Assembly: GCA_009774175.1 (NCBI GenBank)
Contig: VSNG01000001.1
Coordinates: forward strand, 230,798 to 294,797
Reading direction: 5' to 3'
Source of the DNA: Lachnospiraceae bacterium
Lineage (GTDB): Bacteria; Bacillota; Clostridia; Lachnospirales; Lachnospiraceae
DNA length: 64,000 bases
The translations under genes were made by a program, and so were the position numbers. Positions 45,525 to 53,768 of this stretch are shown here, piece by piece. The number at the start of each line of letters is the position of its first letter. Position 1 is the stretch's first letter. The notes beneath the pieces were generated by a model. That model ran no database searches and was not told where the DNA came from. It saw only the letters and a list, made by a program, of their open reading frames with translations.

Positions 45525-45770
45525 TCAGTTTCCTTCTCCCTCACAGCCGCAGGTCGATCCGTTCCCGCTAAAGGGTCTTTGTTCAAACCGGGGTTCAAAC
45601 CGGGAATCATCGCAACCGCAGGGTTCCGGTTCCTGTCTGCCACAGGGAGGTTCAGGCCTTCTGCACGGCGGATTCTTCGGCTCATCACAGCCACAGCCGG
45701 ACTGACCGATTCGATTTCCATTCTGCCCGCAGAACAGTAACAACAGTATAATCAGGCAACAATTATTCAT
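45525..45770 (-). CDS. Cysteine-rich small protein with hydrophobic N-terminus
   Basis: The 81-residue product has a start rich in Cys and Leu (MNNCCLIILLLLFCGQNG), followed by a Cys/Pro/Glu/Gly-rich body with repeated CGCD and CG motifs, about eleven Cys in all. It could be secreted, membrane-attached or a spore-coat-type protein; I do not recognise the family. AAGGAG precedes the ATG by about eleven bases. An ORF in another frame (45512-45721) is Arg-rich and without an SD, so I prefer this frame. Confidence 0.65.
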   Translation of the reverse strand: MNNCCLIILLLLFCGQNGNRIGQSGCGCDEPKNPPCRRPEPPCGRQEPEPCGCDDSRFEPRFEQRPFSGNGSTCGCEGEGN

Positions 45771-45826
45771 GGGTTTTCATCTCCTTTTTCTCTCATACCA
45801 TAGTCTATGCGAGAAAAAAGGGGCTG

Positions 45827-46363
45827 TTACTGATTCAGAATTTTTTTGCGAATATAGCGGAAGGTCCGCTCCTCCCCCTGTTCGGCCAGCATATGAAGCA
45901 GAAATTCCAGCATATGTTTCGTTCTCTTATGCAGCATGGGCGGCGTTTTTGAAGACTGATAATAGGCCAGCGGATCCTGATCCTTATACGCCGCTCCATG
46001 ATAAACTTTACAGGCGGCAATACGATCCATAAACATTTCAATCACATAACGGGTCGGCATCGGCACAGGCGCCATTCCTCCCTCAATGTCTCTGGAGCTG
46101 TAATCAATCCAGTATTCATAATGATGGCGGTTCCGCCCCTTATGATGCAGCCATGCCGAAGAATACCCGATATCCTCCCTTTCTGCATTATTGGGGCTCC
46201 TGTCGCCCTGATAGTACTTCGCACCCACCAAAAATTCGGTGGGGCTGTACTTTGACAGGTCATGAAGCAGACCCTGTTTAAAAAGGCCCACCCGGAAGCA
46301 CCCGTCCATGACCAGCAGCTTGTGATGTGTGATCGTCTTAAAATGTTCCCACGCCCTGTTCAT
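45827..46363 (-). CDS. DUF5662-family protein
   Basis: The 178-residue protein is His- and Tyr-rich (MNRAWEHFKTITHHKLLV, GLLHDLSKYSPTEF, SSAWLHHKGRNRHHYEYWID). The spacing of HD and HH pairs suggests a metal-binding helical fold like the HD superfamily, but activity is unknown. Its ATG overlaps the stop of the GH13 gene in ATGA, so the two are coupled. Confidence 0.8.
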   Translation of the reverse strand: MNRAWEHFKTITHHKLLVMDGCFRVGLFKQGLLHDLSKYSPTEFLVGAKYYQGDRSPNNAEREDIGYSSAWLHHKGRNRHHYEYWIDYSSRDIEGGMAPVPMPTRYVIEMFMDRIAACKVYHGAAYKDQDPLAYYQSSKTPPMLHKRTKHMLEFLLHMLAEQGEERTFRYIRKKILNQ

Positions 46364-48303
46364 CTGTCTTTTTCATCCCCTTTGCCCTGATTTCCTTTGT
46401 TCTGCCGCTTTTTCCTGAGCGGCTTCTGTGCCCCTGCAGGCACATTTCCTGTGGTACACAGCACTATGGTTCTCGGCGGCACGCATATCTCCTGGGACGC
46501 GGCGGTTTCTTCAATTTTCGGAATCTCTTTCCCTGTGGACGCCCGATAAATCCAAATCTTTCCCTTCGGCAGCTTTGGCAGTCCCAGGTAATTTACCTCC
46601 CAATGCATATTAACCGCTATATAGAAGAAGCATTCGTCCTCCCGCTCCCCCTCGGCGGCGTAAAAACCGCAGTACATAATACCCATGCAGCGGCTGGCCG
46701 GACTGGTATCCGGCCGCCAGGCCTCTCTCCCGTGAAACGAGATGTCGGGGAAGCCGCAGGAAAGTGTGTCAATCCCGCGAAGAAGCGTTTTGCTGTGCAA
46801 AATTCCGTGAGCCTTTCGCAGCGTAATCATAAATTTTGTATAGGCAAGAAGCTCCCGGCCCATTCCTGTCTGATTCCATTTAATCCACGCCACGTCGTTG
46901 TCCTGACAGTAAGGATTATTATTTCCTCCCTGCGTATTGGCAAATTCATCCCCGCTGTAAAGAAGGGGCGTTCCCTGTGACATGAAAAGAATAGTAACTG
47001 CATTTTTCATCTGCCGCAGGCGGAGCTCCTGAATGCTTTTCCTTCTGCTCTTTCCCTCAACGCCGCAGTTCCAGCTGCAATTATAATCCATTCCGTCTTT
47101 ATTATCTTCACCGTTTTCTTCGTTATGCTTGCGTTCATAGGACACCAGATCCACCAGACGGAACCCGTCCCATCTGGCGATACTGTTCACGATTCCGATT
47201 TCATCCTTATTTTCCCGCACATGGAAAAGGAATTGGTTAATCATGTTATCGTCGCCCTTGATAAAACGGCGCATATCATACAGAAAACCGTCGCTCAGCC
47301 ATCCCACGTTACGCTTTCCGTCTCCTCCTCTGCGGGCATTCCATTCTCCCGTAAGCAGCATTGTCTCCGCAAGCAGAGGATCGCCGGCAATCAAATCCAT
47401 GGACAGATTTGCGCTCATAAGGTGGAATCCGTCTATATGGTACTCCAGCACCCAGTATTTTAAAACATCCAGAATATCCGCCGTCCTCATTTCAGGCGGA
47501 AAATAAAACTGCATGGAAACGCCTATACCTGCGCGGTGAAAAGCCTTTACCATATCCTTGAACTCTCCCACAGCGTCTTTGCTGTAGGCGTAGGCGCTTT
47601 TGGGCACATAATAAAGTCCCGGCTGATACCCCCAGTAATTGAGTCTCGGCTTTTTCCCGTCATCCCCGCCCGGTTCCGGCAATTCCTGTTTATAAGAAAG
47701 AACCGCCTGTTCCATGGTCTGCGCCGTATTTTCCGGCATGATCTCGTCAAACTCGTAGGACGGCATGAGAAGCGCCATATTAATTCCCAATTCCTGCATA
47801 TAGGGGATTTTCTCCGTCACACCGGCGTAGGTGCCCTTATGCTTCACACCGGAAGACCGATGTCTGGTAAAACCGCGCACATGCAGCGCATATAAAATCA
47901 TTTCCTCGTAGGGAATCGAAACATTGACGTCTTTTTCCCAGTCATAGGATTCGGACATCACCTGACATCTGGGTAAGGATGGCTTTCGTTCGCCATAACT
48001 TCCAGGGTTTTCCACACGTTTGCAGAAGGGATCCTGATAAATCTCCTCTCCCCTGTAAAAAAGATAGCTGCAATTTCTGTCATGATAGCCTGAAAGCAGC
48101 ATGGAGCAAACCGCCCCCACACGGCAGTTTTCCGGGAATGGAACCCACGCGCCCTCCCGGTGTCTTTTATCATAGAGAATAATCCCTGCTTCCCCTGCGC
48201 CTTCGCATACTGCCGAAATGCGCAGTCCTTCTTCCTCAAAGGATACGCCAAGCGGATACATCCTTGTCCTGTCCGCCTGTTTTACCTGGAATGTTTTTTG
48301 CAT
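46360..48303 (-). CDS. GH13 (isoamylase/GlgX-like) protein, probably catalytically inactive
   Basis: The 647-residue cytoplasmic protein has an N-terminal beta-sandwich, a GH13 barrel and a C-terminal beta domain like glycogen-debranching enzymes. Conserved barrel parts include YALHVRGFTRH, LNYWGYQPGLYYVPKSAYA and SQGTPLLYSGDEFANTQGGN. In the second conserved region the usual GFRFD with the nucleophile Asp reads IDGFHLMSANLS, with Met at that place. Region I (usually DVVFNH) reads GVSMQFYF. The acid/base Glu may remain in LTGEWN and the Asp of region IV in ARWDGFRLVDLVSY. The start at 48303 has GGAGGG. Confidence 0.82.
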   Translation of the reverse strand: MQKTFQVKQADRTRMYPLGVSFEEEGLRISAVCEGAGEAGIILYDKRHREGAWVPFPENCRVGAVCSMLLSGYHDRNCSYLFYRGEEIYQDPFCKRVENPGSYGERKPSLPRCQVMSESYDWEKDVNVSIPYEEMILYALHVRGFTRHRSSGVKHKGTYAGVTEKIPYMQELGINMALLMPSYEFDEIMPENTAQTMEQAVLSYKQELPEPGGDDGKKPRLNYWGYQPGLYYVPKSAYAYSKDAVGEFKDMVKAFHRAGIGVSMQFYFPPEMRTADILDVLKYWVLEYHIDGFHLMSANLSMDLIAGDPLLAETMLLTGEWNARRGGDGKRNVGWLSDGFLYDMRRFIKGDDNMINQFLFHVRENKDEIGIVNSIARWDGFRLVDLVSYERKHNEENGEDNKDGMDYNCSWNCGVEGKSRRKSIQELRLRQMKNAVTILFMSQGTPLLYSGDEFANTQGGNNNPYCQDNDVAWIKWNQTGMGRELLAYTKFMITLRKAHGILHSKTLLRGIDTLSCGFPDISFHGREAWRPDTSPASRCMGIMYCGFYAAEGEREDECFFYIAVNMHWEVNYLGLPKLPKGKIWIYRASTGKEIPKIEETAASQEICVPPRTIVLCTTGNVPAGAQKPLRKKRQNKGNQGKGDEKDR

Positions 48304-48369
48304 GAAACCCTCCATCCGTTCAAGCCAGATTCCCAATGCTTGCAGGAATCAAAAGTTAAGTCGGTTTAT

Positions 48370-48398
48370 ATTATACCGAAAAGAGAAATTCTTTTCAA
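48370..48398 (-). promoter_or_regulatory. Promoter of the GH13-DUF5662 operon
   Basis: On the minus strand TTGAAA (48393-48398) is followed after 17 bp by a perfect TATAAT (48370-48375). Confidence 0.7.
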
Positions 48399-48418
48399 TC
48401 TAAAAAGTATTTTAGGTT

Positions 48419-48447
48419 TTGCCGATCCGATCCGACTATGATAAACT
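48419..48447 (+). promoter_or_regulatory. Promoter of the DUF1292 gene
   Basis: TTGCCG (48419-48424), a 17-bp spacer ending in TGA, and TAAACT (48442-48447) form an extended -10 promoter that diverges from the GH13 promoter. Confidence 0.55.
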
Positions 48448-48492
48448 ATACGAAGAAGCATATGTGCCGCATAACCCGGAAAGGAAAACGCC

Positions 48493-48834
48493 ATGAGTAA
48501 AAACGAAAAAACCAATGCCAGCGAAGAGCTGGAAAAAGAAGAAATGACAGTTGATCTTGAACTTGACGACGGCTCCCATGTGACCTGTGCCGTAGTGACC
48601 ATCCTGACTGTATCCGGCAAGGACTATATCGCCCTTCTGCCTCTGAACGAGGATGGCGAAAACACAGAAGGCGAGGTCTGGTTCTACCGTTACAGTGAAA
48701 ATCCAAAAGATCCCAATGAGGAGCCGGCCCTTGGTTATATCGAGGATGACGAAGAATACGAAGCTGTCGCCGACGCTTTTGACGAATTTTTGGACACCGC
48801 CGAGTTTGACGAGCTGGTGGATGACGAATCATGA
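48493..48834 (+). CDS. DUF1292-family small acidic protein
   Basis: The 113-residue protein is strongly acidic and carries the DUF1292 core (MTVDLELDDGSHVTCAVVTI, KDYIALLPLNEDGENTEGEV, WFYRYSENPKDPNEEPALGY). Function unknown; homologues are widespread in Firmicutes next to Holliday-junction resolvase genes, which are absent here. Its last 100 bp run antisense to the end of the helicase gene. Confidence 0.9.
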   Translation: MSKNEKTNASEELEKEEMTVDLELDDGSHVTCAVVTILTVSGKDYIALLPLNEDGENTEGEVWFYRYSENPKDPNEEPALGYIEDDEEYEAVADAFDEFLDTAEFDELVDDES

Positions 48835-50645
48835 GAAAGTAAAGGATGCAGGAACCGGGATGGTTTTTCCTTCCCGGTTTTTCCATGGAGGAAGAAAAGA
48901 ACCAGCGCTCTTTTTGCCCTTGTCATGGCCACGTAAAGCATCCGCCTTTCCTCTTCGATTTCAGCCTGCGTCACCGCCTGTTTTGACGGTATTTTTCCCT
49001 CGCTGCATTCCGGCAGATAAACCTTCCGAAACTCCAGTCCCTTGGACGCGTGTATGGTCATAAGTCGTACGCCTCCCTGCTCTGCAGCCGGTTCTCTGAC
49101 CACCGCCTCGTATTCCTGCATATACGCAAACATATCCTGCACCGACACAAATCTCCCGGAAAACTCCTCAAATGCCGAAAGCCTGCCGATCAGCTCCCCT
49201 GCCTTTTTCGAACCGTACTTATCCCGCAGATACGCCTCATATCCGATGCTCTTTCTTATGAATCGGATTTGCAGACGCACCCGCATGCCGGACAGTCTGT
49301 CGATGTCCCTGTAAAGCCGCTTTACTTTTTCCTGAATAATCGGCGTATTCTGATAATATCCGATCAGTTTTTCTCTATCCACCCGCTCCTGCGGCAGACT
49401 TTCCCTTTTCATATACCTGACGGGACGGTTCATCACCCGCAGGAAGTTCCGTCTTTCCATGTCTCCCTGTCCCAATGCCAGATAGGCGCAAATATCCCGA
49501 ATCACAAAATGGGAATAGGGATTTACCGGTCGTTCTTTCAGCGCATAGGGTATTCCCGCCTCGCGAAGCGTCTGTGCCCACAGTCCGCAATCCAGATTGG
49601 TGCGGCAGATCACGGCGCATTCCTCCAGTCTGCCGTTTGCCGCTTCTCTTCTCAGGGCATCCACCACAGCCTCCCGAAGCAGTTCTTCCGTCTCTGCCCT
49701 GCAAAGCACGAGACCTTCTCCCTCTCCATGGCGCGCATATATTTCCTTGGGAATCCGATTGGTATTTTCTCCGATTACCTTTCCCGCCGCCTGCACGATT
49801 TCCTGATGACATCTGAAATTCACATCCAGAAAAATCCTTTCCGCCTCAGGGTAATCTGTCAAAAACCGCTGTATGCTGTCGGGCGTGGCCCCGCGGAAGC
49901 CATAAATGGACTGATCGTCGTCCCCCACGATAAACAGATTATTCCGCGGCCCGGCTAAAAGTGTGATAATCTCATACTGCATCGGGGAAATATCCTGAAA
50001 CTCATCCACAAGAATATGCGTAAACTGTTCCCGCCACCTTGACAGGCACACCGCATCTGTCTTTAACAGCCGCAGGATTTCCGTCAGCAGATCGTCAAAA
50101 TCGAATCTGGAAAATTCCCCAAGCCAATGTTGATATTCCTGAAAGAGAAAAAGAAAATCTTCTCCCTTCATCTTCTGAATCTCCGGCTCAAAGTCTGACG
50201 GCCCCGTTTTCCGCCTGCTTATGGCCGTAACTATTTCTTCAATGTCCTCCTCCTGCACGTAGAGAAATCTTCTGTGATTATGTATGATATCCCGTATCAG
50301 TTTTCTCTTTTCTAATTCCGTAATAATGGTATATCCGCGATACTGCGCCGACTGTCTCAAGATATGATAAAATACTGCGTGAAAAGTGCCGAACCAGACC
50401 GAAAGGGATCTTTGTCCCATCAGACGGACAAACCGCTCCTGCATCTGTTTCGCAGCAGCCCTGGTAAATGTAATGACAAGGATATGGGCGGGATCTGCGC
50501 CCTGTGATGTGATAAGTCTGTAGATGCGCTGCACAATGACGAAAGTTTTTCCACTGCCCGGCCCGGCTAAAACAGCCGCCGGACCGACAGTATGATTGAT
50601 TGCTTCCTGCTGGCTTTCGGTACAGGATAACTCAGAGCTGTTCAA
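48735..50645 (-). CDS. UvrD/PcrA-like ATP-dependent DNA helicase
   Basis: The 636-residue superfamily 1A helicase has motif I (AVLAGPGSGKTFVIVQRIYR), motif Ia (VITFTRAAAKQMQERF), motif II (LVDEFQDISPMQYEI), motif III (VGDDDQSIYGFRGATPDS) and motif VI (MLYVAMTRAKRALVLFF). It is shorter than PcrA (about 720-740). The start is TTG at 50645, inside the end of gltX, with AAAGGGA upstream. The C-terminal 25 residues are almost only Ser, Ala, Thr and Lys, because they are read antisense through the acidic end of the DUF1292 gene. Confidence 0.88.
   Translation of the reverse strand: MNSSELSCTESQQEAINHTVGPAAVLAGPGSGKTFVIVQRIYRLITSQGADPAHILVITFTRAAAKQMQERFVRLMGQRSLSVWFGTFHAVFYHILRQSAQYRGYTIITELEKRKLIRDIIHNHRRFLYVQEEDIEEIVTAISRRKTGPSDFEPEIQKMKGEDFLFLFQEYQHWLGEFSRFDFDDLLTEILRLLKTDAVCLSRWREQFTHILVDEFQDISPMQYEIITLLAGPRNNLFIVGDDDQSIYGFRGATPDSIQRFLTDYPEAERIFLDVNFRCHQEIVQAAGKVIGENTNRIPKEIYARHGEGEGLVLCRAETEELLREAVVDALRREAANGRLEECAVICRTNLDCGLWAQTLREAGIPYALKERPVNPYSHFVIRDICAYLALGQGDMERRNFLRVMNRPVRYMKRESLPQERVDREKLIGYYQNTPIIQEKVKRLYRDIDRLSGMRVRLQIRFIRKSIGYEAYLRDKYGSKKAGELIGRLSAFEEFSGRFVSVQDMFAYMQEYEAVVREPAAEQGGVRLMTIHASKGLEFRKVYLPECSEGKIPSKQAVTQAEIEEERRMLYVAMTRAKRALVLFFLHGKTGKEKPSRFLHPLLSHDSSSTSSSNSAVSKNSSKASATASYSSSSSI
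48853..48882 (+). terminator. Terminator of the DUF1292 gene, inside the helicase coding region
   Basis: An 8-bp stem (AACCGGGA at 48853-48860, TCCCGGTT at 48872-48879) is followed by a run of five T (48878-48882). It lies within the convergent helicase reading frame. Confidence 0.7.
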
Positions 50646-52089
50646 GCTTCTCGATTCCCTTTCTGATCCTGATCAGAGACTCTTCCTTGCCCAGCACCTC
50701 CATGAGCTCCGTTGCGCCGCCCGGCGTCATCTGCTTGCCGGAAACAGCGGTTCTCACAGGCCACATCACATATCCGTTCTTATATCCCTTTTCCTCCACG
50801 TACGCGGAAAGTGTTTTATAAAGCGCATCGTTTGTATAATCCTCCTGCGCCTCAAGAAGCGGCAGAAGTTCACGCAAAACGGCAAGGGAGGTCTCCGCGT
50901 TCGTTTTCATTTTCTTATGCGTATACATCGCCGTATCGTAATCCGGCAATGTATCAAAGAAGTCCACATGTTCTTTAATATCCGGGAAAATCTCAATTCT
51001 CGTCTTCACCATGGCGGCTATCTTTTTCAGATCATAATCCTTTTTTACCGCTTCTTTCAGGTAAGGCTGTGCCATCTCATAAAACCGATCAAAATCCATC
51101 GCTTTCAGATATTCCCCGTTCATCCACTTCAATTTGGTATAATCAAAGACTGCCGGAGATTTGGAAAGATGATGGTAATCAAACCGCTTCACCAGCTCGT
51201 CCAGAGAAAAGATTTCTTCATTATCCTCCGGGCTCCATCCAAGAAGTGCCACAAAATTAACAATTGCTTCCGAGAGAAAACCCTGTTCAATCAAATCTTC
51301 ATAGGAGGAATGTCCGCACCGCTTCGACAGCTTCTGATGATTTTCGTCCGTAATCAATGGGCAGTGCACATATTCCGGAACCTCCCAGCCAAAAGCATCA
51401 TAAAGGCGGTTATATTTCGGGGAGGAGGAAAGGTATTCATTTCCACGCACAACATGGGTAATCCCCATCAGATGATCGTCTACCACATTGGCAAAGTTGT
51501 AGGTGGGATAGCCGTCCGACTTAATCAGGATCATGTCGTCCAGCTCAGCGTTATCCACCGTAATGTCCCCGTAGATATCGTCATGGAAGGTAGTCGTCCC
51601 TTCCGTCGGGTTATTCTGACGTATCACATAAGGTTTCCCTGCCGCAAGATTCGCTTCTACTTCCTCTTTTGACAAATGCAGGCAATGCTTGTCGTAGACG
51701 TTAATCTCCTTACCCGCAACCGTCTGCGTCAAAGAGGCCAGTCTCTCCTTATCGCAAAAGCAGTAATACGCCTCACCTTTCTCGATCAGCTTTTTGGCAT
51801 ATTCCAGATAAATGCCTTGCTTCTGCCGGTCGCTCTGCACATACGGGCCGACGCCTCCGTCCCTGTCGGGACCCTCGTCGTGCAAAAGACCCGTATTCTC
51901 CAGGGTGCGGTAAATAATATCCACAGCCCCCTCCACATAGCGCTCCTGATCCGTATCCTCAATACGCAGGATAAAATCCCCGCCTTCGTGCTTCGCTATC
52001 AAATACGCATACAGCGCCGTCCGCAGATTGCCAACGTGCATCCGCCCTGTGGGACTGGGCGCGTATCTTGTTCTTATTTTCTGGCTCAT
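50632..52089 (-). CDS. gltX: Glutamyl-tRNA synthetase
   Basis: The class I synthetase of 485 residues begins MSQKIRTRYAPSPTGRMHVG (HIGH-type signature) and has LRIEDTDQERYVEGAVDIIY and the KMSKS-type HQKLSKRCGHSSYEDL. The ATG at 52089 has GGAGG five bases upstream. It lies 14 bp after the hydrogenase gene and overlaps the helicase start by 14 bp, so these genes share a transcript although their functions differ. Confidence 0.96.
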   Translation of the reverse strand: MSQKIRTRYAPSPTGRMHVGNLRTALYAYLIAKHEGGDFILRIEDTDQERYVEGAVDIIYRTLENTGLLHDEGPDRDGGVGPYVQSDRQKQGIYLEYAKKLIEKGEAYYCFCDKERLASLTQTVAGKEINVYDKHCLHLSKEEVEANLAAGKPYVIRQNNPTEGTTTFHDDIYGDITVDNAELDDMILIKSDGYPTYNFANVVDDHLMGITHVVRGNEYLSSSPKYNRLYDAFGWEVPEYVHCPLITDENHQKLSKRCGHSSYEDLIEQGFLSEAIVNFVALLGWSPEDNEEIFSLDELVKRFDYHHLSKSPAVFDYTKLKWMNGEYLKAMDFDRFYEMAQPYLKEAVKKDYDLKKIAAMVKTRIEIFPDIKEHVDFFDTLPDYDTAMYTHKKMKTNAETSLAVLRELLPLLEAQEDYTNDALYKTLSAYVEEKGYKNGYVMWPVRTAVSGKQMTPGGATELMEVLGKEESLIRIRKGIEKLEQL

Positions 52090-52103
52090 AATTACCTCCA
52101 TTT

Positions 52104-53615
52104 TTAGTTCTTTTGGGGTTCCTCTTTCCCCACAGGCTTTGACGGATCGGGAATCCTGCATGAAGCCGCCGCCTTAAAGGCCTCAACGGCCTTGGCCGCC
52201 GTCGGAATTGCAATGTTGGTGCCGGCGCCCGCCACACAGCCGCCAGGACATGCCATGCCTTCGATCAGACAGCCGTTTTTCTTCCCGGCCTTGGCAAGCA
52301 TCAGCATTTTTTTACATTCGGACAGACTCTCCGCATGTTCGATGTGTACCTCCACATCGGGATAATATTCCTTTACACACTCTTCAATGGCGTTTGCCAC
52401 GCCGCCGGCCACACCATATCCTCTACCGGCCCCCGTAGCGCCTTTCATCTCGTCCAGCGCCTGAATTTCCTTTAAGAAAATCCCCCTGGCTTCAAAGATG
52501 CCTGTCAATTCCTCAAAGGTAATGACAAAATCCACATCGGAGCGGATCGTCCTGCGGGAAGCCTCCAGCTTCTTTGACGCGCAGGGACCGATAAACACCA
52601 CCTTGGCATCCGAATGTTCCTCTTTGATCAGTCTGGCCGTAGCAACCATGGGCGTCAGTGCATTCGATATCTTGTCAATGGTCTCCGGGAAAAATTTCTT
52701 GGCCAGTACCGACCAGGACGGACAGCAGGAAGTCAGACTGAACGGCAGTTTCCCGGTGGAAACCTCCTTCGCATAGTGCTCCGCTTCCGCTATGGCGCCC
52801 ATATCCGCGCCAATCGCCGTCTCATATACGTCGTAAAAGCCCAGCTCCTTAAGGGCCGTCTTTAACATATCCGGCGTCACATCGGGCCCAAACTGTCCGG
52901 CAAAAGCAGGCGCTACCTGCGCAATAATTTTTCCTCCCGCCTGCAAGGCTCGGATCAGCTGAAAAATCTGGGACTTATCCGCAATCGCGCCAAAGGGACA
53001 GTTTACCATACACTGACCGCAGGAAACGCACAGATCATTGTCAATTACGGCCCGCCCCTTTTCATCATTTTTTATAGCGTTTACGCCGCAGGCGCCCGCG
53101 CAGGGCCTCACCTGATGAGAAATGGCGTCGTAAGGACATACCGATTTACATTTACCGCACCTGATACATTTCTCAGGATCAATCACCGATCTGCCGTTCA
53201 CCATGGAAATCGCGTCTCTGGGACAGACCTCTCTACAGGGATGCGCGACGCAGCCCATACAGTGATCCGTCACATAGTAGCTGTTTTCCGGACAGGCATT
53301 ACACGCTGAAGGAATCACCTGCATCAGCGGCGGTTCATAATATTTTTCTGAAATATTGCTCTCTTCAAGCCCCTGCGTCAAATGCACCGGCACATTCTCC
53401 GGCCGCAGGGAAAGTCCCATTGCCAGACGAATCCGCTCGCGCACGATAGCGCGGTCCCTGTATATATTCTCGTATTCGGACTCATCATAATCCACTATTT
53501 TATAAGGCAACGCCTCGATATCATCCTTCAAGTTGTCAGAATGATAGGCAAGATTTGCCACCTCTTTAAATATGCGTCTTCTGTTCTTGCGAACCTGCGT
53601 ATCAATTCCTCTCAT
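52104..53615 (-). CDS. Monomeric [FeFe] hydrogenase
   Basis: The 503-residue protein has several ferredoxin-type [4Fe-4S] motifs (CMGCVAHPCREVCP, CIRCGKCKSVCP, CVSCGQCMVNCP) followed by the H-cluster domain. Its three signatures read TSCCPSW (L1), GPCASKK (L2) and EGMACPGGCVAGAG (L3). The L2 form differs from the MPC motif of classical group A enzymes and fits clostridial group B-type proteins, whose physiological role is poorly known. No signal peptide, so cytoplasmic. Maturases HydEFG are not in the window. A promoter with TTGACT lies upstream. Confidence 0.9.
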   Translation of the reverse strand: MRGIDTQVRKNRRRIFKEVANLAYHSDNLKDDIEALPYKIVDYDESEYENIYRDRAIVRERIRLAMGLSLRPENVPVHLTQGLEESNISEKYYEPPLMQVIPSACNACPENSYYVTDHCMGCVAHPCREVCPRDAISMVNGRSVIDPEKCIRCGKCKSVCPYDAISHQVRPCAGACGVNAIKNDEKGRAVIDNDLCVSCGQCMVNCPFGAIADKSQIFQLIRALQAGGKIIAQVAPAFAGQFGPDVTPDMLKTALKELGFYDVYETAIGADMGAIAEAEHYAKEVSTGKLPFSLTSCCPSWSVLAKKFFPETIDKISNALTPMVATARLIKEEHSDAKVVFIGPCASKKLEASRRTIRSDVDFVITFEELTGIFEARGIFLKEIQALDEMKGATGAGRGYGVAGGVANAIEECVKEYYPDVEVHIEHAESLSECKKMLMLAKAGKKNGCLIEGMACPGGCVAGAGTNIAIPTAAKAVEAFKAAASCRIPDPSKPVGKEEPQKN

Positions 53616-53633
53616 ATTTACCCCACCCGATCA

Positions 53634-53768
53634 TTACTTTGCATCCATCAAAACAAATGCGCCATCGGACCGTCCCGCCATATCATATATCACGCGAAAG
53701 CCCGTGCCTCCATTGTTACATAAAGTCAGGCGGAAGTCAATCACCCCTCTGTAAGTCCGAAACCGCAT
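53634..53768 (-). CDS. Candidate 44-residue protein between ABC exporter and hydrogenase
   Basis: An ATG directly after the GldG-like stop codon (TAGATG) opens a 44-codon frame (MRFRTYRGVIDFRLTLCNNG...), ending in VLMDAK, 19 bases before the hydrogenase start. Composition looks protein-like, but there is no SD, so translation would have to be coupled. The same DNA holds the likely hydrogenase promoter, which argues against it. I do not recognise a family. Confidence 0.3.
   Translation of the reverse strand: MRFRTYRGVIDFRLTLCNNGGTGFRVIYDMAGRSDGAFVLMDAK
53713..53740 (-). promoter_or_regulatory. Promoter of the hydrogenase-gltX-helicase unit
   Basis: On the minus strand TTGACT (53735-53740) is followed after 16 bp by TAACAA (53713-53718), or after 17 bp by AACAAT, preceded by TG. 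The leader is about 95 bases long. Confidence 0.55.

Noticed and set aside
45512..45721. Arg-rich ORF overlapping the Cys-rich gene
   Set aside because: No SD, biased composition typical of a shadow frame; the Cys-rich frame has an SD and a terminator.
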